From Brucella pituitosa (GTDB lineage: Bacteria > Pseudomonadota > Alphaproteobacteria > Rhizobiales > Rhizobiaceae): 64,000 bases of DNA. The position numbers were made by a program, and so were the translations under genes. The stretch spans positions 1,798,001 to 1,862,000 of the forward strand of contig NZ_PYSY02000001.1 in NCBI RefSeq assembly GCF_003049685.1, given 5' to 3'. The notes below the pieces were generated by a model, which ran no database searches, had not been told where the DNA came from, and was given only the letters and a program-made list of their open reading frames with translations. Positions 25,897 to 35,177 of this stretch are shown here, piece by piece; the stretch's first letter is position 1; every line of letters begins with the position of its first letter.

Positions 25897-28745
25897 ATTT
25901 TCTTCCGCTCGCATTCGGATCACCGTTGATTCTGGCTGGCCTTATCGCATTGCCGGTTATCTGGTGGTTGCTGCGCATGACGCCACCGCGCCCACAGGAA
26001 GAAACATTCCCACCGCTACGGATTCTGGCACAGGTCTTCAAGCGTGAAGAAGTGCCGTCCAAAAGCCCATGGTGGATGACGCTTCTTCGTCTCCTGATCG
26101 CCGCACTGGTTATCCTCGCCCTTGCTTCGCCGGTGTGGAACCCGCGCCCTACCACCCTTTCCGGCAATGAACCGCTGGCAATCGTCATTGATAATGGTTG
26201 GGCGTCGGCGGAAGAATGGACACAGCGTGTCACTGCTGCAGAAAGATTGATTGCCGATGCGGAAGGCACCAACACGCAAATTTATGTGCTTGGCACTGCA
26301 GAGCCTGCCAATGCTGAGATCGGCCCTTATGACGGCAATCGTGCAACTGAACGTCTGCAGGCCTTGCAGCCACGCCCGATTCCCGTTGATCGTAAAGCCA
26401 CACTGGACCGCCTCGCATCGACTGTACCACAGGGCGAAAAAATCCGTCTGGCTTTCATGAATGATGGTTTGGCACAGGCCAATGACAAAGACGCCTTCAT
26501 AAAGCTCGATCAGAACGATCGCCTTACTTCTGTGCTTTGGTATGCCGCCGATCTGGACCGCGTTCTTGCTCTGACAGGCATCGAGAACAAGGCCGATAGT
26601 CTTGAAGCAAAAGCTATTCGCCCCGATGGCATAACCATGCCACGCACGCTGACGGCGTCAGCTTATGACGACAAAGGCCGACGTATTGCGGAAGCGCCGC
26701 TATCCTTTGCGGTAGGAAGCAATGAGGGGACGGCCCGCTTTAGCCTGCCAGTCGAGTTGCGAAACGATTTCCGCCTGATCCGTGTGGATGGTATTCAACA
26801 GGCTGGTGCCACGCGTTTGATCGATGCCGGTTCCGAGCGCCGCACCATTGGTCTTCTGGCCAGTGGCGATGGAGATCTCGCACAGCCGCTTCTGTCCCCG
26901 CTTCATTATATTTCGCGTGCGCTGTCACCCTTTGCCAATCTGATCGAACCGCGTTCTGCAGATTTGATGAAGACCGTACCGGAATTGCTGGATGCCAAAC
27001 CGTCGATCCTCATCATGGCGGACATCGGCACCTTGCCCAAGCCTGTTGAAGAACAGCTTTCGAGCTGGATCGAAGACGGCGGAACGCTGGTCCGTTTTGC
27101 AGGCCCTCGCCTGGCCGGTGCCAGCGAAAATGATCCGCTTCTGCCTGTCCGTCTTCGTAAGGGCGAACGCGCACTCGGCGGCACCTTGTCATGGTCAGAG
27201 CCTCAGAAATTGCGTTCTTTTTCCGACAAGGGTCCCTTTGCAGGCCTTTCTGTTCCTGATGACGTGACGGTCAATCGGCAGGTTCTCGCTGAACCGTCTT
27301 TTGATCTCAACGACAAGGCCTATGCGACGCTGGCAGACGGAACGCCACTTGTCACCGGCGAGACCCGCGGTCGCGGCAATGTCGTTCTCTTCCACATTTC
27401 ACCTGATGCAACATGGTCGAGCCTGCCGATTTCCGGGTCATTTGTTGAGATGCTGCGCCGTATCGTGTCGCTGTCGCAGCGCATGGGCTCACAGGACAAT
27501 CAGCAATCCATTTCGTTGCCACCATTCCAGCTCCTTTCGGCGTCTGGTGAACTGGCGCCCCCATCATCGGAAGCAAAACCCTTGATCGTGGAAAAAGACA
27601 AACTGCCTGACGTCAGCATCAACACACCACCGGGTTTTTACGGCAATGAAGACGGTCTGAAAGCGCTCAATATTTTCGAGGATAATGACATCGAGCTTCA
27701 ACCAATCAGCCAACCCGCGCTATCTGTCGGCATAATCCCGACATCTTACGATGCTGATCAATCCATTTCGCTGCGCGGCCCATTTTTTGCGGCAGCCGCC
27801 ATGCTGCTGGCGCTCGACACATTGCTGATGCTCTGGCTGCGCGGCGCATTCCGCCGCCGCATGAAAATTCGTTCGAAAGTCGCCGGAATCGCTATTCTGA
27901 TTGCCGCGAGTTCTGCCATCAGCTTTTTGGCCCCAGCGATCCCTTCAGCCCACGCGCAGGAACCGCAAACGCACGACGACAGTAAGCCGGGCGATGAGGC
28001 AATTATCAATTCCGTCTCAAAGACTCATCTTGCCTATATCATCACCGGCAATGCCGCGACCGATGATATCAGCAAGGCTGGCCTGCGCGGTTTAAGCTTT
28101 GCCCTGCTGGACAAAACAGCACTGGAACCCGGTGATCCGATCGGCGTCGATCCTGCAAAGGACGAACTCGCATTCTATCCCCTGATCTATTGGCCGATTG
28201 ATCCCGATGCCCAAATGCCAAATCCCGAGGCCATCGCCAAGGTTGATGCCTATATGCAGCAGGGCGGCACGGTTTTGTTCGATACGCGTGACCAGTTGCA
28301 GGCGGGAGCAAGTCTTGATCCGGCTGCTTCACCAGCCAACCAGCGCCTCCGCGCCATTCTCAATGGCATGAATGTACCGCCACTTGAGCCTGTGCCAGAC
28401 GATCACGTGCTGACCAAATCCTTCTTTATCATGCCGGATTTTCCCGGTCGTTATGAAGGCAGCCCGCTTTGGGTAGAAGCAACCGCGCCCACCAATGCAG
28501 CACAGGACCGGCCTGTGCGCACCGGCGACGGTGTTTCACCGATCATGATCACTGCAAATGATTTTGCAGGGGCATGGGCTGTGGACGAACAAGGCAACCC
28601 GTTATTGCCAACCGTGCCGAATGATCCAATGCAGCGCATTTATGCGATCCGCGGCGGCGTGAATATTGTCATGTATATGCTCACCGGCAATTACAAATCC
28701 GATCAGGTCCATGTTCCGGCCCTGCTTGAGCGGCTGGGTAACTGA
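25893..28745 (+). CDS. BatA-like membrane protein with DUF4159 domain
   Basis: Large membrane protein of 950 residues. N-terminal aerotolerance-regulator (BatA) domain with two helices (PLILAGLIALPVIWWLLRM; LLRLLIAALVILALASPVW), a VWA-like domain whose metal site is degenerate (IVIDNGWAS in place of DxSxS), a glutamine-amidotransferase-like middle region (PSILIMADIGTLPKPVEEQL), a central membrane helix near residue 635, a second hydrophobic segment ending in a signal-like AHAQE, and a C-terminal DUF4159 domain (LAYIITGNAATDDISKAGLRGL; IYWPIDP). ATG 25893 overlaps the DUF58 stop and has GGGGAGG. Role in envelope or stress physiology is inferred from the Bat/MoxR family. Confidence 0.88.
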   Translation: MNFLPLAFGSPLILAGLIALPVIWWLLRMTPPRPQEETFPPLRILAQVFKREEVPSKSPWWMTLLRLLIAALVILALASPVWNPRPTTLSGNEPLAIVIDNGWASAEEWTQRVTAAERLIADAEGTNTQIYVLGTAEPANAEIGPYDGNRATERLQALQPRPIPVDRKATLDRLASTVPQGEKIRLAFMNDGLAQANDKDAFIKLDQNDRLTSVLWYAADLDRVLALTGIENKADSLEAKAIRPDGITMPRTLTASAYDDKGRRIAEAPLSFAVGSNEGTARFSLPVELRNDFRLIRVDGIQQAGATRLIDAGSERRTIGLLASGDGDLAQPLLSPLHYISRALSPFANLIEPRSADLMKTVPELLDAKPSILIMADIGTLPKPVEEQLSSWIEDGGTLVRFAGPRLAGASENDPLLPVRLRKGERALGGTLSWSEPQKLRSFSDKGPFAGLSVPDDVTVNRQVLAEPSFDLNDKAYATLADGTPLVTGETRGRGNVVLFHISPDATWSSLPISGSFVEMLRRIVSLSQRMGSQDNQQSISLPPFQLLSASGELAPPSSEAKPLIVEKDKLPDVSINTPPGFYGNEDGLKALNIFEDNDIELQPISQPALSVGIIPTSYDADQSISLRGPFFAAAAMLLALDTLLMLWLRGAFRRRMKIRSKVAGIAILIAASSAISFLAPAIPSAHAQEPQTHDDSKPGDEAIINSVSKTHLAYIITGNAATDDISKAGLRGLSFALLDKTALEPGDPIGVDPAKDELAFYPLIYWPIDPDAQMPNPEAIAKVDAYMQQGGTVLFDTRDQLQAGASLDPAASPANQRLRAILNGMNVPPLEPVPDDHVLTKSFFIMPDFPGRYEGSPLWVEATAPTNAAQDRPVRTGDGVSPIMITANDFAGAWAVDEQGNPLLPTVPNDPMQRIYAIRGGVNIVMYMLTGNYKSDQVHVPALLERLGN

Positions 28746-28746
28746 C

Positions 28747-30822
28747 ATGAATATAGAGTTCGAACCGTTCCTCTCGCTACCATGGCTCATTGGCATTCTG
28801 GTCCCACTGGCACTGCTTGTGTTGGCAACAATAGCGCTGCGCATGCGCGGCGGGCTGATCCGTTTGCTTGCCGCCGCAGCCCTTGCCCTGGCGCTGTTCA
28901 ATCCGGTCATCATCAGTGAAGAACGCGAACCTCTGAAAAGCGTCGTCGCGATTGTTGTTGACCGCAGCCAGAGCCAGGAACTGGGCAACCGTCGCGCTGA
29001 TACGGATGCAGCCCTTAAGGCCGTACAGGACCAGCTTGCAACCATGCAGCAGTTTGAGACACGTGTCGTTGAAGCTGCTCAGCCGGGCGAGAACGAAGAC
29101 GGTTATGCGACCCGTCTGTTCGGACCGCTCGCTCGCACATTGCTTGATGTACCGCCGTCACGCGTGGCTGGCGCAATCATGATCACAGATGGCCAGGTGC
29201 ACGACATTCCGGCCAACAAAAATGCGCTTGGCTTCGACGCACCCGTCCATGCATTGGTTACGGGCAAACCGGACGAATTCGACCGCCGCATTCGCTTCAA
29301 CAAAGCTCCGCGCTACGGCATCAGCGGCAAGCCGATGGAAATGTCTTTCACGGTCATCGATGAAGGCAAGAGCCTTGGAAGGGCCGCACCTGTAGAAATC
29401 CGTGTCAACGGAGAAGCTGTTAGTGAAGAGCAGGCACAGGTTGGTCAGGAGACCCCCGTCACCATCGAACTGCCGCGTGCAGGCGTCAATATCGTCGAGA
29501 TAATCACCCCGACCCTTCCGGGCGAAGTGACGGATGCCAACAATCGTGCAGTCGCTACAGTCGACGGTATTCGCGAGAACCTGCGTGTATTGCTCGTATC
29601 GGGTGAACCGCATAATGGCGAGCGCACATGGCGCAATCTTTTGAAATCTGACGCAGCCGTAGACCTCGTCCATTTCACCATTCTGCGCCCACCTGAAAAG
29701 CAGGACGGGACACCCATCAACGAGCTTTCTCTGATCGCCTTCCCAACGCGCGAGCTTTTCGTCGACAAGGTCAATGAGTTCGATCTCATCATTCTTGATC
29801 GCTATCAGCATCGCGATGTGCTGCCGCTGCTTTATTATGATTACATCGCGCAGTATGTGGAAAATGGCGGCGCTTTGCTGGTTGCCGCCGGTCCCGAATA
29901 TGCGGGCGACATGTCGATTGCACGCACACCGCTTTATAGCGCCCTGCCCGCCATGCCCACCGGCACGCTCACGGAAAAAGCCTTCTATCCGCGCCTGACT
30001 GAGCTTGGCAAACGCCACCCCGTCACACGCGGCCTTGATGGCAGCGAGCAGGAGCCGCCACATTGGAGCCGCTGGTTCCGCACGATCGATATCGGCCAGC
30101 CACGAGGTGAAACCGTCATGAGCGGGGCCGATGGCAAGCCACTTCTGGTACTCGACCGTGTCGGCAAGGGTCGCGTCGGCATGTTCCTTTCGGATCAGGG
30201 TTGGCTCTGGGCGCGCGGGTTTGAAGGCGGCGGTCCTTATGCAGCACTTTATCGCCGCATCGCCCACTGGCTGATGCAGGAACCGGAGCTTGAAGAAGAA
30301 GCACTTACTGCTGGCGGAAATGGTCGTACGCTGACCATTCATCGTCAGACGATGGGCGATAATCCGGGCACAGCCTCAGTCACCACACCATCCGGCAAAG
30401 AACTGCAGATCAATCTCACACAAAACAAACCGGGCCTGTTCGACGGCACATTGCAGACGGATGAAATCGGCATCTTCCGCATTAAAAACGGCGACTATGA
30501 AACACTTGCCCATGTAGGTCCGGTCGACGCGCCTGAGTTCTTGGACAGTATCTCGACCCCAGATCGTCTGAAGCCACTTGCCGATGCAACCGGCGGCTCA
30601 GTCCATCGCGTGCATGCGAGTGCCAACAGCGCAGTTCAGGTGCCTGCGATCACAGCTGTCGGTGCTGGTCGTTCCGCAAGTGGCAATGACTGGATTGGTT
30701 TGCGTGAGACAACCGATACTCAACTCAAAAGCGTAAACCGCCTGCCGCTGTTCTCTGGTTTGGCTGCTCTCGCAGCCCTGCTCTTCATATTCGGCAGCAT
30801 GTGGTATCGCGAAGGGCGGTAA
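28747..30822 (+). CDS. Membrane protein with VWA- and amidotransferase-like regions
   Basis: 691-residue protein starting one base after the previous stop. Seen: N-terminal helix pair (LPWLIGILVPLALLVLATIAL; LIRLLAAAALALALF), then VVAIVVDRSQSQE, where DRSQS fits the MIDAS DxSxS motif, with GAIMITDGQ as the later metal-site loop; a class I glutamine-amidotransferase-like region (DLIILDRYQHRDVLPLLYYDYIAQYV; GGALLVAAGPEY) without a catalytic Cys; and a C-terminal helix (LFSGLAALAALLFIFGSMW). Fourth gene of the moxR operon. Probably forms a membrane complex with the BatA-like protein; function unknown. Confidence 0.85.
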   Translation: MNIEFEPFLSLPWLIGILVPLALLVLATIALRMRGGLIRLLAAAALALALFNPVIISEEREPLKSVVAIVVDRSQSQELGNRRADTDAALKAVQDQLATMQQFETRVVEAAQPGENEDGYATRLFGPLARTLLDVPPSRVAGAIMITDGQVHDIPANKNALGFDAPVHALVTGKPDEFDRRIRFNKAPRYGISGKPMEMSFTVIDEGKSLGRAAPVEIRVNGEAVSEEQAQVGQETPVTIELPRAGVNIVEIITPTLPGEVTDANNRAVATVDGIRENLRVLLVSGEPHNGERTWRNLLKSDAAVDLVHFTILRPPEKQDGTPINELSLIAFPTRELFVDKVNEFDLIILDRYQHRDVLPLLYYDYIAQYVENGGALLVAAGPEYAGDMSIARTPLYSALPAMPTGTLTEKAFYPRLTELGKRHPVTRGLDGSEQEPPHWSRWFRTIDIGQPRGETVMSGADGKPLLVLDRVGKGRVGMFLSDQGWLWARGFEGGGPYAALYRRIAHWLMQEPELEEEALTAGGNGRTLTIHRQTMGDNPGTASVTTPSGKELQINLTQNKPGLFDGTLQTDEIGIFRIKNGDYETLAHVGPVDAPEFLDSISTPDRLKPLADATGGSVHRVHASANSAVQVPAITAVGAGRSASGNDWIGLRETTDTQLKSVNRLPLFSGLAALAALLFIFGSMWYREGR

Positions 30823-30856
30823 AGCGCCTTCGCGAACGCAGACCATATTATAACTG

Positions 30857-31363
30857 CTAAGCTCTATTGGCGTGGCGCACGACGCCGCCAACGCCGCTCA
30901 ATGCGCCGGGCACAAGCTCGCAAGCGAGCATCCGGCGCTGATCGACCGGCGCAGGCATAATCATCGAACCCGGCTGCACCATATTAAATCCGAACGGACC
31001 ATAATAAGGCTGGTCGCCAACAAGAATGACCAGCTTATGACCGGCATTCCTGGCCGCTTCCAATGACATCCGCATCAGTGTGCCACCAATGCCGCGCTTT
31101 TTCCAATCAGGGCGCACAGCAAGGGGGCCAAGCAACAAAGCTGGTGTTTTACCAGCCACAACCGGCGTCATACGCAGCGACCCGATAACGATACCGCCCA
31201 TCAGTGCCACAAAAGACAGGTTGTAGTCGTGTGGCCCACCTTCCCGAATAAAATGCGCTGCACGGGTGAAACGACCGGGACCGAACGCTTCCGCATTCAT
31301 ATCCTCGATCTCGATGTCGTGCGCAGGATCTTCCTGCGCGTAGGTCAGTTCAAGCTGTTGCAT
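30857..31363 (-). CDS. GNAT family N-acetyltransferase
   Basis: GNAT protein of 168 residues with acetyl-CoA loop VRPDWKKRGIGGTLMRMSLEAA and the LVGDQPYYGPFGF motif of the COG3153 branch. ATG 31363 (MQQLELTYAQEDP) is chosen because the fold begins here; the frame is open upstream to 31516 but that part has no family resemblance. Resembles the GNAT protein at 19052 in length and motif layout. The acetyl acceptor is unknown. Convergent with the moxR operon, 34 bases apart with no clear terminator. Confidence 0.85.
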   Translation of the reverse strand: MQQLELTYAQEDPAHDIEIEDMNAEAFGPGRFTRAAHFIREGGPHDYNLSFVALMGGIVIGSLRMTPVVAGKTPALLLGPLAVRPDWKKRGIGGTLMRMSLEAARNAGHKLVILVGDQPYYGPFGFNMVQPGSMIMPAPVDQRRMLACELVPGALSGVGGVVRHANRA

Positions 31364-31677
31364 GGGAGAATTGCCTGAAGAGAGAAGTCGATGGCCAGAG
31401 GAAGCCAATGGAATGCATTCTGTGCGCGTTGAGCACAGTTTCAATTTCATCGTCGGATGAAACGCATTCCGGTCATAGGTCTCTCCTTCGCGGCGGAAAA
31501 ATGGATAGTGCCGCAATTTGACAGTTGCCTAACACCAAATTGGTCAGAGGTAAAACAATTTCTTTCAAAACGGCGGATTAAACTTACCTTTTTGGCACCG
31601 TTACGCACTGTTCACGGCTTGGGAGGCTGTCAAACGGTAGTTTTCGGACTATTTTCCTTATCAAAAGGAGAAATCAC
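31364..31677. promoter_or_regulatory. Divergent intergenic region with an ACCAAATTGGT palindrome
   Basis: No gene seen between the GNAT gene (minus) and the glutathionyl-hydroquinone reductase (plus). TTGACA at 31518-31523 could be a -35 element, and a perfect palindrome ACCAAATTGGT lies 10 bases after it (31534-31544), where a repressor would block polymerase. No convincing -10 element is found at 17 bases, so this is tentative. Confidence 0.4.
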
Positions 31678-32661
31678 ATGGGACTTCTGGTAGACGGCAA
31701 GTGGCATGATGTCTGGTATGACACCGCAAATACAAAGGGCCGCTTTGAACGCTCAAAATCGCAGTTTCGTAACTGGGTGACGAAGGATGGTAGCGCAGGT
31801 CCGAGCGGTGAAGGTGGCTTCAAAGCTGAGCCCGGCCGCTATCATCTCTATGTATCCTACGCTTGCCCGTGGGCACATCGTACGCTGATCTTCCGCGCAT
31901 TGAAGAAACTTGAAGACGTCATCTCCGTCTCGGTTGTCGATTATCTCATGCTCGAAGAAGGCTGGACGTTCTACGGCACAACCGGCAGCACTGGCGACGC
32001 TCTCTACGGGTCAAACCGCCTGCATGAAATCTATACCCGCGCCGACCCGCATTATTCCGGTCGCGTGACGGTGCCAGTTCTGTGGGACAAGCAACGCGAA
32101 ACAATCGTTTCCAACGAATCGGCTGAAATCATTCGTATGCTCAACAGCGCCTTTGATGAGTTTGGTGATGCAACGCTTGATTTCTATCCGGAGCAATTGC
32201 GCGGTGAGATCGATGCACTCAACGACCTCATCTACCCAAACATCAACAATGGCGTCTATCGTGCCGGCTTTGCCACAACGCAAGATGCCTATGAAGAAGC
32301 CTTCGGTCAGCTGTTCAACACACTCGATAAACTGGAAGATAAGCTTTCAACACAGCGCTATCTGACCGGATCGAACCTGACCGAAGCCGACTGGCGCCTG
32401 TTCACGACGCTCTTACGCTTTGATCCGGTGTATGTCGGACATTTCAAATGCAATCTGCGTCGTATCGCGGACTACCCGAACCTCTGGAACTACACACGTG
32501 AACTCTATCAGGTGCCGGGTGTAGCCTCGACCGTCGATATGGAGCACATCAAGGGCCATTATTACCGCAGTCACAAGACGATCAATCCCACAGGCATCGT
32601 TCCGCTTGGCCCGGATATCGATTTCTCAGCCCCGCATGATCGGGATAGACTAGGCAACTGA
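31678..32661 (+). CDS. Glutathionyl-hydroquinone reductase (Xi-class GST)
   Basis: Reduces glutathionyl-hydroquinones to hydroquinones with glutathione (YqjG/PcpF type). Seen in 327 residues: thioredoxin-like N-domain with YACPWAHRTLIFRALK containing the catalytic Cys of the CPWA motif, VPVLWDKQRETIVSNESAEIIRML, and the all-helical C-domain (LTGSNLTEADWRLFTTLLRFDPVYVGHFKCN). ATG 31678 has AAAAGGAG upstream. Apparently monocistronic. Redox detoxification role is inferred from the family. Confidence 0.93.
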   Translation: MGLLVDGKWHDVWYDTANTKGRFERSKSQFRNWVTKDGSAGPSGEGGFKAEPGRYHLYVSYACPWAHRTLIFRALKKLEDVISVSVVDYLMLEEGWTFYGTTGSTGDALYGSNRLHEIYTRADPHYSGRVTVPVLWDKQRETIVSNESAEIIRMLNSAFDEFGDATLDFYPEQLRGEIDALNDLIYPNINNGVYRAGFATTQDAYEEAFGQLFNTLDKLEDKLSTQRYLTGSNLTEADWRLFTTLLRFDPVYVGHFKCNLRRIADYPNLWNYTRELYQVPGVASTVDMEHIKGHYYRSHKTINPTGIVPLGPDIDFSAPHDRDRLGN

Positions 32662-32720
32662 GCCTTTCCTGCAACAGTCTGACGAGAACATCAGCACTTC
32701 CTCAAATCTTGGGCGCCTCT

Positions 32721-32734
32721 TTGATCTAGATCAA
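32721..32734. promoter_or_regulatory. FNR/CRP-type box upstream of ompW
   Basis: TTGATCTAGATCAA is a perfect palindrome matching the FNR/FixK consensus TTGAT-N4-ATCAA. It is centred about 72 bases before the ompW start codon. In E. coli ompW is FNR-responsive, so oxygen control through an FnrN/FixK-type regulator is likely here. Confidence 0.75.
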
Positions 32735-32798
32735 TGGGGCGTCCTGCGGCGCAGTCCAGATTGCGCGCATCACTACCCAAGACTTGAAGGAGAGAATG

Positions 32799-33482
32799 AT
32801 GAACCGCTTTGCCAAAGGCCTTCTGGCTGCAACCGCGCTCAGCTTTGCAGTACCAGCAGCATTTGCTGCCGATGCGATTGTCGCCCAGCCAGCAACCGAA
32901 ATCGTTGCCGTTCCGCAGGCCCTGTCACCGTGGCAGATCCGTGTGCGCGCTCTCGGCGTCATCGCTGAAAACAAGGGTTACGTAAACGGCGTTGATGGCT
33001 CTGGTCTTGATTACTCGAAGTCGATCACCCCAGAACTCGATATCACCTATTACTTTACCGACAATCTGGCTGCTGAACTCATCCTCGGCACGACCTATGC
33101 CAATATCAATGGCACTGGTTCCATCGAAGGTCTGGGCAAGATCGGCAAGGTCTGGATGCTGCCTCCGACCCTGACCATGCAATATCATTTCACCAATTTT
33201 GGCGCATTCAAGCCATATGTCGGTGCAGGCGTAAACTACACGATCTTCTACAATCAGGATGCAGCAGGCGTTGACTATCTCAAGGTCAAGAACACGTTTG
33301 GCGGCGCGCTTCAGGTCGGCTTCGACTATATGCTTGATGAACACTGGGGTATCAACTTCGACGTCAAGAAGCTCTTCCTCGAACCAAAATTCGACGCCAC
33401 ACTGGCTGGTGGTACTCAGGTCAGCGGCAAGGCCAAGCTCAATCCCTGGCTGATCGGTACAGGTATTACATACCGCTTCTGA
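32799..33482 (+). CDS. ompW: OmpW family outer membrane protein
   Basis: Eight-stranded beta-barrel porin-like protein for small hydrophobic molecules. Seen in 227 residues: signal peptide MNRFAKGLLAATALSFAVPA ending AFA, WQIRVRALGVIAEN as first strand, ITPELDITYYFTDNLAAELILG and VWMLPPTLTMQYHF (the conserved OmpW PPT motif), and the terminal aromatic TGITYRF needed for barrel assembly. Of two adjacent ATG codons I chose 32799, six bases from AGGAG. Preceded by a perfect FNR box; followed by a palindromic repeat. Confidence 0.93.
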   Translation: MNRFAKGLLAATALSFAVPAAFAADAIVAQPATEIVAVPQALSPWQIRVRALGVIAENKGYVNGVDGSGLDYSKSITPELDITYYFTDNLAAELILGTTYANINGTGSIEGLGKIGKVWMLPPTLTMQYHFTNFGAFKPYVGAGVNYTIFYNQDAAGVDYLKVKNTFGGALQVGFDYMLDEHWGINFDVKKLFLEPKFDATLAGGTQVSGKAKLNPWLIGTGITYRF

Positions 33483-33486
33483 TCTT

Positions 33487-33594
33487 TAGAGTATTTCCTG
33501 TTTTTCTTGAAACATTGGAAATGCTCTATCTCTTTGTTTTTTCGCATTATCCGACGCAAAACCGCTTCGCACTTTTGCTGGAAATGCTCTAATA
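33487..33594. repeat. Palindromic repeat of the AGAGCATTTCC type
   Basis: TAGAGTATTTCC...GGAAATGCTCT followed by a linker and GACGCAAAACCGCTTCGCACTTTTGC..GGAAATGCTCTAA (in parts). Starts TTTAGAG and ends CTCTAAT, so TA flanks both ends. Related by its second half to the copies at 62187 and 63301. Confidence 0.8.
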
Positions 33595-33621
33595 AATAAG
33601 GGCGCGAAAGCGCCCTTTTCA

Positions 33622-34077
33622 TTACCACGTCGGAAGCGGATCGAGATCATGAAGCGCTTCCTGCAAGCGACGCTTGGTCGAAGGTGTTGTGCCTTCGGGC
33701 AAGTTATCGAGCGGAAAAAAGCCCGCCTGCGCAATTTCTCTGTCACGCTTTTTCGGCTCTGTCTGTTCAAAGGCCCGACAGACATAAAGCGCTACATGAT
33801 CTCGCGGTGACGCATGAGCATTCTTGTAAAGGGCGAAAAGCTCGGGCCGACCGGTGAGGTAAATATTGCCTTCCTCACGCAATTCCTTTTCAAGCGCCTG
33901 CCCGAATGTTTCTCCGCTATCAACACCACCGCCCGGCAATTGCCAGCCGGGGACATAAGTATGCTTCACCAGAAATACGGAGTTTTTCTTTTCATCAAAT
34001 ACAATTGCCCTGACACCCAAGGTCATGGGGCGCCTCAATAAGAAATACGTATGAAACAAAAAATGGCGGAAGCGCAT
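33622..34077 (-). CDS. NUDIX hydrolase
   Basis: NUDIX-family pyrophosphohydrolase of 151 residues. The box is GGGVDSGETFGQALEKELREEGN with the catalytic Glu residues in place, preceded by LVKHTYVPGWQLP. The hydrophobic/aromatic N-terminus (RFRHFLFHTYFLLRRPMTLGVRAIVF) is common in a rhizobial subgroup. ATG 34077 has AGGA upstream; a TTG six codons earlier is the alternative. Substrate unknown. Divergent from the metallophosphoesterase gene, 109 bases apart. Confidence 0.88.
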   Translation of the reverse strand: MRFRHFLFHTYFLLRRPMTLGVRAIVFDEKKNSVFLVKHTYVPGWQLPGGGVDSGETFGQALEKELREEGNIYLTGRPELFALYKNAHASPRDHVALYVCRAFEQTEPKKRDREIAQAGFFPLDNLPEGTTPSTKRRLQEALHDLDPLPTW

Positions 34078-34186
34078 ACCGTCGATCCTGAACAAATATT
34101 CCTGATGAGATCATTGCAGCAAAGACCTCAACAAAAAGTCGCTAAACACGGTTTCAGTTTAAAAAATAATACAGTACACCGACTAT

Positions 34187-35092
34187 ATGTTTCGGCTTGC
34201 CCATATCTCAGACATCCATCTGTCGCCTCTGCCACGCATTCGCTATCGCGAGTTAGCGTCAAAACGCATTACCGGCTACATCAACTGGCTGCGAAACCGT
34301 AAGAACGCAATGCATGGCACAGTGCTGGACAGCCTGATTGCCGATATGCTGGCGCAGAACCCTGATCATATTGCGGTCACCGGCGATCTTGTCAATCTGG
34401 CGCTCAATCTGGAAATCGACATCGCCCGCGATTGGCTTACCGGCCTCGGTAACCCCGACGATGTTTCCGTTGTGCCCGGCAATCACGATGCATATGTTCC
34501 GGGCGCGCTCGATAGATCCTGCCGCAAATGGGAACCATGGATGCGTGGCGATGGCATCGACAACCACGACGAGCGACCGGTATTCCCGTACATGCGCGCG
34601 CGCGGTCCGGTCGCCATGATCGGCGTTTCATCGGCACGCGCCACGGCACCTTTTATGGCCAGTGGCGATTTTCGCTCCGCTCAGGCCAAACGCCTTGCGC
34701 AACTGCTTGACGAAGCTGGTTCGCGGGGTCTTTTCCGTGTTGTGATGATCCACCATCCGCCAATCCACGGTGCAACGCCCACGCATAAGCGGCTCTATGG
34801 TATCCGTCGTTTCCAGAAAGTCATTCGCCAACATGGCGCAGAACTGGTCATTCATGGACACACGCATCTCGCCACGCGCTATGACATTGATGGGCCGAAT
34901 GGCAACAAGGTTCCTGTGGTTTGCGTGCCATCGGCAAGCCAGAATTTCGGTGGGCATAAGCCACCTGCACGGTATAATATCTTCAATATCGACCGTAAGC
35001 CGGAAGGTGGCTGGCTGTGTTTATGGGAACAGCACGGTATCGAAGATGCGAGCGAGCGCATCATCAAAATTTCAGAGCAGAAGCTTTATTAG
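34187..35092 (+). CDS. Calcineurin-like metallophosphoesterase
   Basis: Binuclear metal phosphoesterase of 301 residues with all five family motifs: HISDIHL, VTGDLVN, VVPGNHDAYV, VMIHHPPIHGAT and VIHGHTHLA. The best-known relatives are cAMP phosphodiesterase (CpdA-like) and glycerophosphodiesterases; the exact substrate cannot be told. No ribosome site is obvious before the ATG. The TAG stop is the first triplet of a TAGAGCGC repeat, after which a terminator follows. Confidence 0.9.
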   Translation: MFRLAHISDIHLSPLPRIRYRELASKRITGYINWLRNRKNAMHGTVLDSLIADMLAQNPDHIAVTGDLVNLALNLEIDIARDWLTGLGNPDDVSVVPGNHDAYVPGALDRSCRKWEPWMRGDGIDNHDERPVFPYMRARGPVAMIGVSSARATAPFMASGDFRSAQAKRLAQLLDEAGSRGLFRVVMIHHPPIHGATPTHKRLYGIRRFQKVIRQHGAELVIHGHTHLATRYDIDGPNGNKVPVVCVPSASQNFGGHKPPARYNIFNIDRKPEGGWLCLWEQHGIEDASERIIKISEQKLY

Positions 35093-35132
35093 AGCGCCGT
35101 GGGCCTAATTGGGCCCACAAAGGTCGCTCTGA
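35090..35132. repeat. Palindromic repeat, inverted near-copy of 8801-8843
   Basis: TAGAGCGCCGTGGGCC / GGGCCCACAAAGGTCGCTCT. Its reverse complement matches the petC-adjacent unit closely. The TAG at its edge is the stop codon of the metallophosphoesterase. Confidence 0.82.
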
Positions 35133-35143
35133 CACTATAAATG

Positions 35144-35171
35144 AAAAAGGCGGCATTTCTGCCGCCTTTTT
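35144..35171. terminator. Terminator between metallophosphoesterase and leuA
   Basis: AAAAAGGCGGCA, loop TTTC, TGCCGCCTTTTT. Perfect stem with A and T flanks, so it serves both convergent genes. Confidence 0.92.
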
Positions 35172-35177
35172 CTTCGA

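Noticed and set aside
29158..30342. 394-codon open frame antisense to the last moxR-operon gene
   Set aside because: Shadow frame; the sense protein has recognisable helices and a MIDAS motif.
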